From contig JAQJVL010000029.1 in NCBI GenBank assembly GCA_035578905.1, positions 3,742,668 to 3,806,667 of the forward strand: 64,000 nt of DNA. The letters are read 5' to 3'. Shown here in pieces: positions 11,401-23,400 of the stretch (position 1 is its first letter; each line of letters opens with the position of its first letter). The notes under the pieces are model-generated. The model was not told where the DNA came from. It searched no databases and saw only the letters and a program-made list of their open reading frames with translations. The position numbers and the translations under genes are program-made. The stretch is from Stictocephala bisonia. Lineage: Eukaryota > Arthropoda > Insecta > Hemiptera > Membracidae.

Positions 11401-14400
11401 GAATTAAACCAACTACTGGACATTGCTACCACTTTAGACCCAAGGTTTAAGAGTTTACCAAACATGGTAGAAGAAACCAAAGCATCTTTAGATGGACCCA
11501 TCAAAGACAGCCTTACCAAATTCATTGAGGAAAGCCCTAAGGAAATCAAGCCCATTGTTGAGAATGCAGTACCTGAAAAGAAAAAACCTAGACTTTCAGG
11601 TATACATTATATTGTTAATTTAGCTGTAATAATTGATCTGTTAGTAAAGAAACAAAATCGTTATCCTAATCCATTATTATTTACTTACCATGATATATAA
11701 GTTACTTTTATTATAAACCATGCTGTTTCGAAATTTTCTTCTAAATAGTAGAGGGGTAACTAATAAATTGCTTCCTATTTAATCCAAGCTTTAAAACAGG
11801 TATTAATGAAAGTTTAACACAGATTTATCAATAATATGTATTATAATTTATGAGAGTTTTATATAATGTTTTAACAGGGTTATATCTGTTATTGAACATG
11901 AACTTAATACCGACACGGCGTCTGCTCAGTGGTTGCCATCGACGTGGACACTACTAGAGAAGTCTGGGGTGTCCATGTTGGATGGTAGTCTAGGTCGGAT
12001 GTTGTGTAGGGAAGAGAACTGAGTGTCAGACTTGTCAGTTAGCTGAAAATTAGACCAACACAAAGTGGTTCGGATTCCACGTAAAGTTGTAGGTCTCATA
12101 GTTGCCCTGGCTATTGGGCTATTAATAAATTCTCCTTTCTGAGCTAAGTCGAACCCAGATAGTAACAATGACTACACTCATTTATCCATATCTCTACGAT
12201 CGGCGTCTTAGAAACGAATAATGAAAATTTGTTTCCTTAAATGTGCGTTATAACTGGCATCTACCGCTAGTGATTCCGCTGATATTTATTTTATTTTATT
12301 TACATGCTATAAAACAGGTTTTACCCTAGTAACATAACAGCAGTTCACAAAAATTTTACAAAAAATATGAGTGGCTTGAGCTATAAAGTCCACGTCTCAC
12401 TATTTTCACATCCAGCACACAAATATTAATAAATACAATTTTTCCAAGCAATCCATCAAGAATAAACAATTATGCAAAGTATATAATATATAATAATAAA
12501 TAATATAACGGTGTAATGGGTATAATATAGTAGTTTAATAAATATAATCTCATAATAATGTAATAAATATAGTATGATATTATTATAATAAATATTATTT
12601 GCATATAAATTTTAAAATTATTCAGAAATATTAAATACAGAAATATATAAAGAAAGATACAAGTAAACCCTATCCCTCACAAAAAACAAAGCACCCTAGG
12701 TAGGAACCAATAGAGAATATTGGCTTACGCATCTTAAGCCAACGATGACTTAATCTTTTTTTTGAAAACATTCAAACTGTCAAAGAGAATGTCAATGTCA
12801 GACCCACCCAGAAGTATTGCGTTATAAGATCTCATCATCCGCAACAGAGGAAAGAATGCCTGTGCCGCAGTGCGTGAATAGGGCAAATCAAACAAACAAT
12901 TGCGCCTGCTGTTGAAGTTAGGCACCCGATAACTGAGGACTCCCAAGCAGTTCACGTCATCCACACGACCTCGGACCAGACCTCAGAGATACACTTGCGT
13001 CAGGACCTGTCTCCTCAGACCAAGACTCTCCAGCCCAAACATTTCCAGCAACTCATTATAAGGTACTAAATAAGTATAAACATTAAAGCATTTATAATAT
13101 AAATATCTCAAAAATCTTTTTTGAACTCGTTCAATCATTTCTTCATAGATTAAATGCATCGGATTCCACACAATGACGGCGTTCTCAAGTCTTGATCTGA
13201 CCAAGGATGTATACAAAGTGATTAAAGACCTGATATTCTTGAAATTGGCCCCCTGCCTTATTATAAACCCTAGCATATGACTAGCTGAATTGACACAATT
13301 TTCTATGTGACTGGCAAATGTCATTTCACTATTAACTAAAACGCCCAAATCTTTTATTGAATTAACTCTCGTAATTACTTCACCATTTAAGTTATAATTA
13401 TATAATATATAGTTTTTTTGACATAGTGAATGACAGTACATGACACTTTGAGACATTAAAGCTCATTTTATTAACAACGCTCCAATTATTAACATTATCC
13501 AAATCAGATTTTAATTTTTCCGCATCATTCACTGAGGATATATGATAAAAAGTTTTAAATCATCCGCAAATAACAGAGCATTTACAGATTTTACGCTGTC
13601 ACACAGATCATTGATTAATATTGTAAATAGACATGGGCCTAAATTTGATCCTTGTGGTACTCCAGATTGTACTAGAAAAGTGGACGACAAATAACCCTTA
13701 TAATAAACGAACTGTTTTCGATTAATTAAATAAGTGTGAAAAAACTTAATTAGGTTATTCGACAACCCATAAAAATGCAATTTTTTCAATAAAATCAAAT
13801 GATCCACTCTGTCAAAGGCCTTAGCCAGATCAAGATATATTTCATCGGTCTGAGCTGATGAGTCCAACCCAGAAGAGACATAGTTTGTAAAATTTAATAA
13901 ATTAGTATTAATAGAACGACCAGGCAAAAAACCATGTTGATTAGATGACAAGAATGGTTTAAAATAGCTATATAAATATTTGTAAACTATACTTTCGAAT
14001 ATCTTAGCTGGTGCCGATAAAACTGCTACCGGACGATGGTTCAAAATCTGTGTTTGCTTACCGCTTTTAAAAATTGGAGTTATTTTTGTCAACTTCCATT
14101 GGTCAGGAAATGTATTTGATTTCAAAGCTACATTATATAAATAAATTAATGGTTGAGTAAGAACATCTGCACACCCTTTAAAGTACACCTGTACTGAGGT
14201 AATAAGTCAGGACCTGCAGTGGTCTTGGATTTCAGCTTTTTAATAGCCAAAGTGACATCTTGTTCCGTAACCTGGTCCAGAGCTATGTGACCCGCTCCCA
14301 CCATGGTTGCCCCTTACATCGCCAGATCTACTGTCGGCTCTACTATATAATTATTATAAACAGAACTAAAATAATCTTTAAAGCCATTAGATATCAAATT

Positions 14401-17400
14401 ACCATTGTCAAGCTGCAAACCATTGTACTCCATTACCAATAAACCTTTACTTGCTGATTTTTTAGTGTTAACAAAATTCCAAACATTTTTACTGTCTGCA
14501 ATGATAGTATTTCGGCCTCCCTAACAAAATTTTGTGTCAACCTGTTATTACTTTATTTTGACCTCTTCATCACTGGCAAATCTCCAACCTCCAAGATGAT
14601 CCTTTAGCTGTGGAAACAGATGGGAATTGCTTGGAGCAAAGTCCGGAGAATAAGGAGGGTGCTCAAAAATATCCCAGTGAAACTCAGCCAAAACATCTTG
14701 TGTTGCACGAGCAGTGTCAGGCAGGGGATTGTCAAGAAACAGCGAAACTTTGCAAGAAAAAGGCCTGCGTTGCTTGTTCTGGATGGCGCTACGAAGTCTT
14801 ATGAATACATTGCAGTACTGTTCAGCATTGATTGTTGTTCCACGGGGCAGATAGTCGACAAGCAATACTCCTTTACAGTCTCAACAAACTGTGGCCATCA
14901 CCTTTCCTTTAACAGGAGCTTTCTCTCCTTTATTTACCCATACCATACTCTGACGTTTGGATTCAGGAATCGAATGGTGAATCCAAGTTTCGAAAACACA
15001 GCTTCACCTTCATTTTCAAACATCTGCAAAAATTTTTGAACAGCTGCACAACGACACTGCTTGTGAACGTCAGACAAGCAGGGTACCCATCTCGCACACA
15101 CTTTCGACAACTGGAGATTGTCAACCATAATGTTATGCAATGATGAATGACTAATATCAATATTAGAGGGTAGTCTAACCAAAATTGCATCAATTGTAAG
15201 TCGTTGGTCCGAATCAATGACTGGTTGCACGGCGTCAATAACATTGTTTTCGTGAGATGTCGCTGGTCGGCCACTACGGTCATCGTCATACACATTTTGC
15301 CTCCTTCAATAAACATTTTCCGCCAACGGCAAACCATTTGGATGGATATTATTCCTTCACCATGTACAGTGCATATTTGACGATGAATATCCGCAGCTGA
15401 TTCATTTTTCGCAGTTAAAAATCCAATTACTTTACGCACCTCACAACTGGCGGCAACAGTCAACGATGTCTCCATGGCGACTGAGCTGTAACTGACCGAG
15501 CGTGCGCTTCCCAGTTGCCAAATCGGTCCTCAAGGGTGCCAATACAAGCAAGCTACAATACCCTTTGCCTCGCACCTGTCAGCATTGTACTTGATACAAG
15601 TATTGAAGATGGGAAACTTACTTTTTGGATACCCCTCGTAATAACTTAATTAATTGGTTGAATTTACTAGACATAGACTACTATTATTCTACCTAAATCT
15701 TGTTAACTTATTTCAGCTCTTGTTATTTTTATTGTTTTTTATTTCTTGTTGTATAATCTATTATTAAATATTTATGTTAGTTGACTTATTTCATGTCACA
15801 TGACCTTAGTCCGATTTAAAATTTTGAGGTTGACTTGTAGATCTTGAACCCCAATTTTTCGCTTTTAACATAGAAACACTGAATGTTGTGTGGGTTACTA
15901 TTGGTTTGATAGAGTATTTAATAGTAAACGTTTTATAAACTGTGGAAAAAACTGGGGGTAACTTTTATGAACAGTAAGGGGGTAACTGACTTAAAACTTA
16001 CCCTGTGCATGTAAAGGTTATTCTGGAAACGCATTGCATTTTGATTAGTTAACTTAATTTGTTATGTTTGAAGAAATTCAAGTTGACTTTATAATGATGT
16101 TTAAGTTGTTTTTACTGTTTATTGTAGTAATACTATTTGTTGTACGTATGTACACTTAATGAAATGAAAATTTTTTGAATTTTATATAAATTATTAATGT
16201 AATGATAAATTCCGTTGCAAGTATTTAACTTTATATGGTGTTGTAGGTATAGTGATGTGGAATTAAACCAACTACTGGACATTGCTACCACTTTAGACCC
16301 AAGGTTTAAGAGTTTACCAAACATGGTAGAAGAAACCAAAGCATCTTTAGATGGACCCATCAAAGACAGCCTTACCAAATTCATTGAGGAAAGCCCTAAG
16401 GAAATCAAGCCCATTGTTGAGAATGCAGTACCTGAAAAGAAAAAACCTAGACTCTCAGGTATACATTATATTGTTAATTTAGCTGTAATAATTGATCTGT
16501 TAGTAAAGAAACAAAATCGTTATCCTAATCCATTATTATTTACTTACCATGATATATAAGTTACTTTTATTATAAACCATGCTGTTTCGAAATTTTCTTC
16601 TAAATAGTAGAGGGGTAACTGATAAATTGCTTCCTATTTAATCCAAGCTTTAAAACAGGTATTAATGAAAGTTTAACACAGATTTATCAATAATATGTAT
16701 TATAATTTATGAGAGTTTTATATAATGTTTTAACAGGGTTATATCTGTTATTGAACATGAACTTAATACCGACACGGCGTCTGCTCAGTGGTTGCCATCG
16801 ACGTGGACACTACTAGAGAAGTCTGGGGTGTCCATGTTGGATGGTAGTCTAGGTCGGATGTTGTGTAGGGAAGAGAACTGAGTGTCAGACTTGTCAGTTA
16901 GCTGAAAATTAGACCAACACAAAGTGGTTCGGATTCCATGTAAAGTTGTAGGTCTCATAGTTGCCCTGGCTATTGGGCTATTAATAAATTGTCCTTTCTG
17001 AGCTAAGTCGAACCAAGATAGTAACAATGACTACACTCATTTATCCATATCTCTACGATCGACGTCTTAGAAACGAATAATGAAAATTTGTTTCCTTAAA
17101 TGTGCGTTATAACTGGCATCTACCGCTAGTGATTCCGCTGATATTTATTTTATTTTATTTACATGCTATAAAACAGGTTTTACCCTAGTAACATTACAGC
17201 AGTTCAAAAAAATTTTACAAAAAATATGAGTGGCTTGAGCTATAAAGTCCACGTTTCACTATTTTCACATCCAGCACACAAATATTAATAAATACAATTT
17301 TTCAAGCAATCCATCAAGAATAAACAATTATGCAAAGTATATAATATAAATAATATATAATAATAAATAATATAACAGTGTAATGGGTATAATATAGTAG

Positions 17401-20400
17401 TTTAATAAATATAATCTCATAATAATGTAATAAATATAGTATAATATTATTATAATAAATATTATTTGCATATAAATTTTAAAATTATACAGAAATATAT
17501 AAAGAAAGATACAAGTAAACCCTATCCCTCACAAAAAACAAAGCACCCTAGGTAGCAACCAATAGAGAATATTGGCTTACGCATCTTAAGCCAACGATGA
17601 CTTAATCTTTTTTTTGAAAACATTCAAACTGTCAAAGAGAATGTCAATGTCAGACCCACCCAGAAGTATTGCGTTATAAGATCTCATCATCCGCAACAGA
17701 GGAAAGAATGCCTGTGCCGCAGTGCGTGAATAGGGCAAATCAGACAAACAATTGCGCCTGCTGTTGAAGTTAGGCACCCGATAACTGAGGACTCCCAAGC
17801 AGTCATCCACACGACCTCGGACCAGACCCCAGAGATACACTTGCATCAGGACCTGTCTCCTCAGACCAAGACTCTCCAGCCCAAACATTTCCAGCAACTC
17901 ATTATAAGGTACTAAATAAGTATAAACATTAAAGCATTTATAATATAAATATCTCAAAAATCTTTTTTGAACTCGTTCAATCATTTCTTTATAGATTAAA
18001 TGCATCGGATTCCACACAATGACGGCGTTCTCAAGTCTTGATCTGACCAAGGATGTATAAAAGTGATTAAAGACCTGATATTCTTGAAATTGGCCCCCTG
18101 CCTTATTATAAACCCTAGCATATGACTAGCTGAATTGACACAATTTTCTATGTGACTGGCAAATGACATTTCACTATTAACTAAAACGCCCAAATCTTTT
18201 ATTGAATTAACTCTCGTAATTACTTCACCATTTAAGTTATAATTATATAATATATAGTTTTTTGACCTAGTGAATGACAGTACATGACACTTTGAGACAT
18301 TAAAGCTCATTTTATTAACAACACTCCAATTATTAACATTATCCAAATCAGATTGTAATTTTTCCGCATCATTCACTGAGGATATATGATAAAAAAGTTT
18401 TAAATCATCCGCAAATAACAGAGCATTTACAGATTTTACACTGTCACACAGATCATTGATTAATATTGTAAATAGACATGGGCCTAAATTTGATCCTTGT
18501 GGTACTCCAGATTGTACTAGAAAAGTGGACGACAAATAACCCTTATAATAAACGAACTGTTTTCGATTAATTAAATAAGTGTGAAAAAACTTAATTAGGT
18601 TATTCGACAACCCATAAAAATGCAATTTTTTCAATAAAATCAAATGATCCACTCTGTCAAAGGCCTTAGCCAGATCAAGATATATTGCATCGGTCTGAGC
18701 TGATGAGTCTAACCCAGAAGAGACAGTTTGTAAAATTTAATAAATTAGTATTAATAGAGCGACCAGGCAAAAAAACCATGTTGATTAGATGACAAGAATG
18801 GTTTAAATTAGTTATATAAATATTTGTAAACTATACTTTCGAATATCTTAGCTGGTGCCGATAAAACTGCTACTGGACGATGGTTCAAAATCTGTGTTTG
18901 CTTACCGCTTTTAAAAATTGGAGTTATTTTTGTCAACTTCCATTGGTCAGGAAATGTATTTGATTTCAAAGCTACATTATATAAATAAATTAATGGTTGA
19001 GTAAGAACATCTGCACACCCTTTAAAGTACACCTGTACTGAGGTAATAAGTCAGGACATGCAGTGGTCTTGGATTTCAGCTTTTTAATAGCTAAAGTGAC
19101 ATCTTGTTCCGTAACCTGGTCCAGAGCTAAATGACCCGCTCCCACCATGGTTGCCCCTTCCATCGCCAGATCTACTGTCGGCTCTACTATATAATTATTA
19201 TAAACAGAACTAAAATAATCTTTAAAGCCATTAGATATCAAATTACCATTGTCAAGCTGCAAACCATTGTACTCCATTACCAATAAACCTTTACTTGCTG
19301 ATTTTTTAGTGTTAACAAAATTCCAAACATTTTTACTGTCTGCAATGATAGTATTTTCGGCCTCCCTAACAAAATTTTCGTGTACAACTTTAATATATTT
19401 TTTAATTCTTGACCTTAAATTTGAGAATGTAGAATAAAAATCCTGCTTACCACTTTTTTAAATACTTTTATACTTTTTTCGAAATTTTTCTTTTAATTTT
19501 AGATTTTAAATGATTTCTTTGGTAAACCAGACTGGAAACTTTGACACTTTTGATTTTTTACGAGGACAAGTATTATTAATAACATTGAATACTTCTTTGC
19601 AAAAACAATCTAAAGCAACATTGACATCATCCAAAAGATAAAGCTGAGACCAATTAATTGCCGCCATACTGCGATACAACTGAAGGAAGTCTGCCTGGCG
19701 ATAACAATAGCCTGGCTCATCAACCGACCCTGACCTACACGCTTGTTGTACCGCGATAACACACTCAACCTCTATCGCAGGATGATAAGGATCCTCTCCT
19801 ACTAGTGGGTCTGAACATCGTCCCACCCCGACATTCTCCATGTTCGAGATAACCAAATCTAGGGTTTTATTTTGAAAATTTAGAATGTTATTTTTCAAGT
19901 GTAAATTTTGAGTGTTTAAAAATATCAAAAGTTCTTTACACAGTCTATCTTCCTGAGCCAAGTTATATTGTATTCCAGATACAGGCAAATTGAAATCTCC
20001 TAATATTTTTCATACAAGTTATGAATGACATTGTTATTCTGTAGGCTATCATAAAACGCTTGATATGTCAGTATGGAAGCCTTGGGCCTTATATACACAA
20101 CACATAAATATAATGATTTTCCAGCAATACTTGATATCTTTAACCATATATTTTCACAATCTGGTAAATCGACTTCAAGGCTATACATTCTTTTACAAAT
20201 AAAATTAACTTTTACTGCAATTAAAATACCCCCTCCACTTGACATTCCAGTACCACCTAAATCTCTATCTTTTCTAAACACATAATAAGTATCGGGGAAT
20301 AATTCAGCAGTATAAATATCAGACTGTAAATTGGTTTCTGTCAAAGCTAACACATCATAACTACAAGCAAGAATGTTATTCATAAATAAAGTTGTTTTAG

Positions 20401-23400
20401 ATCTGAGGCTTCTTACATTCTGGTAATAAATATATATTCCTTTAAAATTACTCATCTGTAAATTTTTTGATAGTAAATAAATAAATTGAAATAAACTTTA
20501 ACTACAATAAATATTTATGGGTAATAAACTCTTATAATTATAACAGAATAAATTGTTAAGGCCGTATTGTTTACACAAACAAATGCATCGGCAACAAGTA
20601 TATAAATAATAACAAGTGCATAGGCAACAAGTACATAAATAATAACAAATGCATCTGCAACATATACATAGATAATAACACATGCATCTGCAACAAGTAC
20701 ATAAATAAAAATAAATTCATCGGCAATAAGTATATCAATATAACACATGCGTTTGCAACAAGTACATAAATAATAACACATGCATCCTTAACAAGTATTT
20801 AAATAATAGCAAATTTGCATCGGCAACAAGTACATAAATAATAACGACGAGTATATAAATAATAGCAAATGCACTGGAAACAAGTATATACCTAAATAAT
20901 GACACATGCATTGGCAACAAGTACATAAATAATAACATATGCATCGGCAACAACTAACATAAATAATAACAAATGCATCGGCAACAAATATATAATTATT
21001 AACAAATGCGCATCGGCAGCAAGTATATAAATAATTAACAAATGCATCGGCAACAAGTATATAAATAATTAACAAATGCATCAGCAACAACTAACATAAA
21101 TAATAACAAATACATCGGCAACAAATATATAAATAATTAATAAATGCGCATCGGCAGCAAGTATATAAATAATTGACAAATGCATCAGCAACAACTATAT
21201 AAATAATTATCAAATGCATCAGCAACAGGTAACATAAATAATAACAAATGCATCGGCAACAAGTATATAAATGATAGCAAACGCACCGGAAACAAGTATA
21301 TACCTAAATAATCACATGCATCGGCAATAAGAATATAAATACCATAACATACATCAACAACAAGTATATAAATAATAATAAATGCATCGGCAACAAATAT
21401 ATAATAATAACACATGCATCGGCAACAAGTATATAAATAATAACATATGCTATAAATAGACGTACCGCTAGTCCACTTACATCTTGTCCAAATCATTCAC
21501 GGAGAGGATCTTAATCACAGGCGATGTGCTTCCCTTGTCCTTTCGAACGAAGATCGTACAATTGAAGGTCCACACCTGGATGTAGTTTTTCTCATTTGCC
21601 TTAGCCTTAGTCAGCTTGAGCAGCTCCCTCGTAGATAAGTATATAAGTAGACGTCAGTGACTCATTTATATAAATTGAGTTTTCGCAGCTGTACCCCAAA
21701 TCAGTTGCCTTGAGATTACGCCTTACTTTCCGGCACCTCAGTAACTCGTCTCTGTCTAGTCGGCTGATAAACTTGATTATAATGGGCCTCGGCTCAGCGT
21801 TGTTTCTTTTACCCATTCCGTGAACTGCATCTATTAAGCTGGTTGACCATTCTTGGAAGCGAATCGCGGCCGCTACTCTTTTCACAACGTTCTGAATATG
21901 TTCATTCTTTTCTTCCGGAACTCCGTAGATGACCAAGTTACTTCTGTGAGAGTACTGCTCCATAGAATTAATTTCCTGTGTCAACGAATTAACTTGTCTT
22001 CGTAGTACAACATTATCATTAGTTAAACGCTGTATCTCTCCACTACACTCATTAATCTTGTGCTTTTATTAAATTTTCAAATCATCAACATTACAGTGAC
22101 ATAAATCGATTGAGACCCCGAGCTCCATCTGCTCCTTCTTTATTTCTTTAATGTCTTCAGTATTGTTTTTCAGTATTTGCATAATTGTATTTAGTTTATA
22201 ATACAATTATGCAAATACCACTTTACAAATTATACCACTGTATGTGTATGGGTGGGTGGGTTGATCTATACCACTGTATGTGTATGGGTGGGCGGGTGGG
22301 TCAAGACCAATGTACGTGTATGGGTGGGTGGGTCAATACCACTGTACGTGTATGGGTGGTCGAGTGGGTCAATACCACTGTATGTGTATAGGTGGGCGGG
22401 TGGGCAAATACCACTGTATGTGTATCGGTGGGTGGGTGGGTCAATACCACTGTACGTGTATGGGTGGGTGGGTGCGTAAATACCACTGTATGTGTATGGG
22501 TGGGTGGGGATATGAGTGACTAATAATCAAGCTTATTATTATTTGGAGGTTAAAATGCTTTATTTCAGATGCAGCATAAAGTTTCCTAAAAGTTATCTTT
22601 GTTCTTCATCACCCATTTATTCCTTATTCATTATTAAGTTGCCAATCGTCAAGATATGGACGAATAAGAGGGGTGAACGAGTGTGATGATGTAGGTAAAG
22701 GAGTGTAGTCATAGTTACTAACTAAGATTGTCTGTTTTGCAGAAAGAGCTATTTATTAATAGCACAATTAATCCATAAATGCCAAATATTAGATACATTT
22801 ATGTGTACAGTAATTGCACATACACTTTATAAAGTATAATCGTATATTTTCAAATTTCTCTATTCTTGAAGTTAAACCATATTGAGTCAAATATTTTTGT
22901 ACAGTTTTTATGATATTTGGATGAAATAGAAACTTTAATAAGTGAAAGGTGTTTGTTAAACTTGTTGAGCTGGAGTGTTATTTTATATCTTATGTATTAA
23001 AAAAGAGAAACAGTTTTGTCAGATAACTGTATTATTCGTAAATTTACCCTTACCAGATAAGTAGACAAATATTTTGATCAACTCAGGTACAGTGGTAAAA
23101 GTGATAATTTTGTTTGTTTAGCTTTAAAATTACTAAATGCGACTGAGTGAAAACATTTTCAATTCATGCACGTCTAAATTTGTTAAATTAATTTTAATCT
23201 AACAATGTGTAGGTATGGTGATGATGCTGGGAGAAATGTGTCCAGCTACGCCATCTACCACTTCCATGTCATGTGAAGACCGGGCCAACCTAGAGCTGGT
23301 GCAATACCAGTCGGAGGCCACAGCTCCTCTAGACCAGTGTCCCATGGCATGGTGGGCCCACATATCAACAAAATGCCCTCACCTGTCTCGCTTGGCTGCT

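Larger units (their letters stand above)
8030..14533. repeat. Tandem segmental duplication, copy 1
   Basis: This copy matches the sequence at 14536-19376 almost base for base. The offset is 4859 bp from about 9950 to about 12400, and small indels accumulate in the LINE. It contains the 3' part of the mariner, exon 4 of the ZBED-like gene, a SINE fragment and a LINE cut off at 14533. It differs by the extra hAT (8310-9948). Without that hAT the two copies are nearly equal in length (about 4.86 and 4.84 kb). Confidence 0.9.
14536..19376. repeat. Tandem segmental duplication, copy 2
   Basis: The junction is visible near 14533-14540: LINE sequence (CCTCCCTAACAAAATTTT) switches to internal mariner sequence (CAACCTGTT...TGACCTCTTCATCACTGG), the same mariner position as about 8030 in copy 1. 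It runs to about 19376, where the LINE continues past the point at which copy 1 ends. It carries a second exon 4 and the hAT-free mariner. Confidence 0.9.
17142..22190 (-). mobile_element. LINE copy 2, nearly full length but frameshifted
   Basis: On the minus strand, from 5' to 3', the order is as follows. ORF1 (22190 to 21607) has a helical start and R-S-N-L-V-I-Y-G-V-P-E-E, an RRM-like ORF1 motif. A 33-bp array (21456-20579) comes next. ORF2 starts at 20455 with M-S-N-F-K-G and an apurinic endonuclease region (Y-Y-Q-N-V-R-S-L-R, then A-L-T-E-T-N-L). Reverse transcriptase follows (19283 to 17996) with A-L-L-F-A-D-D-L-K-L-F, and the 3' end lies near 17142. Several frameshifts make it inactive. 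The motifs fit the Jockey/CR1 group; the clade is not assigned. Its 5' end stops at a hairpin and a G-rich array. Confidence 0.87.

Noticed and set aside
20579..21456. CRISPR-like array
   Set aside because: The units are contiguous with no unique spacers, the genome is eukaryotic, and no cas genes are present.
20498..21496. Membrane-protein-like peptides (repeated hydrophobic residues) on the minus strand
   Set aside because: They arise from the 33-bp repeat, switch frames between units and have no conserved start. They are not treated as a gene.
22185..22519. Short open frames in the array at 22.2-22.5 kb
   Set aside because: By-product of the minisatellite, as above.
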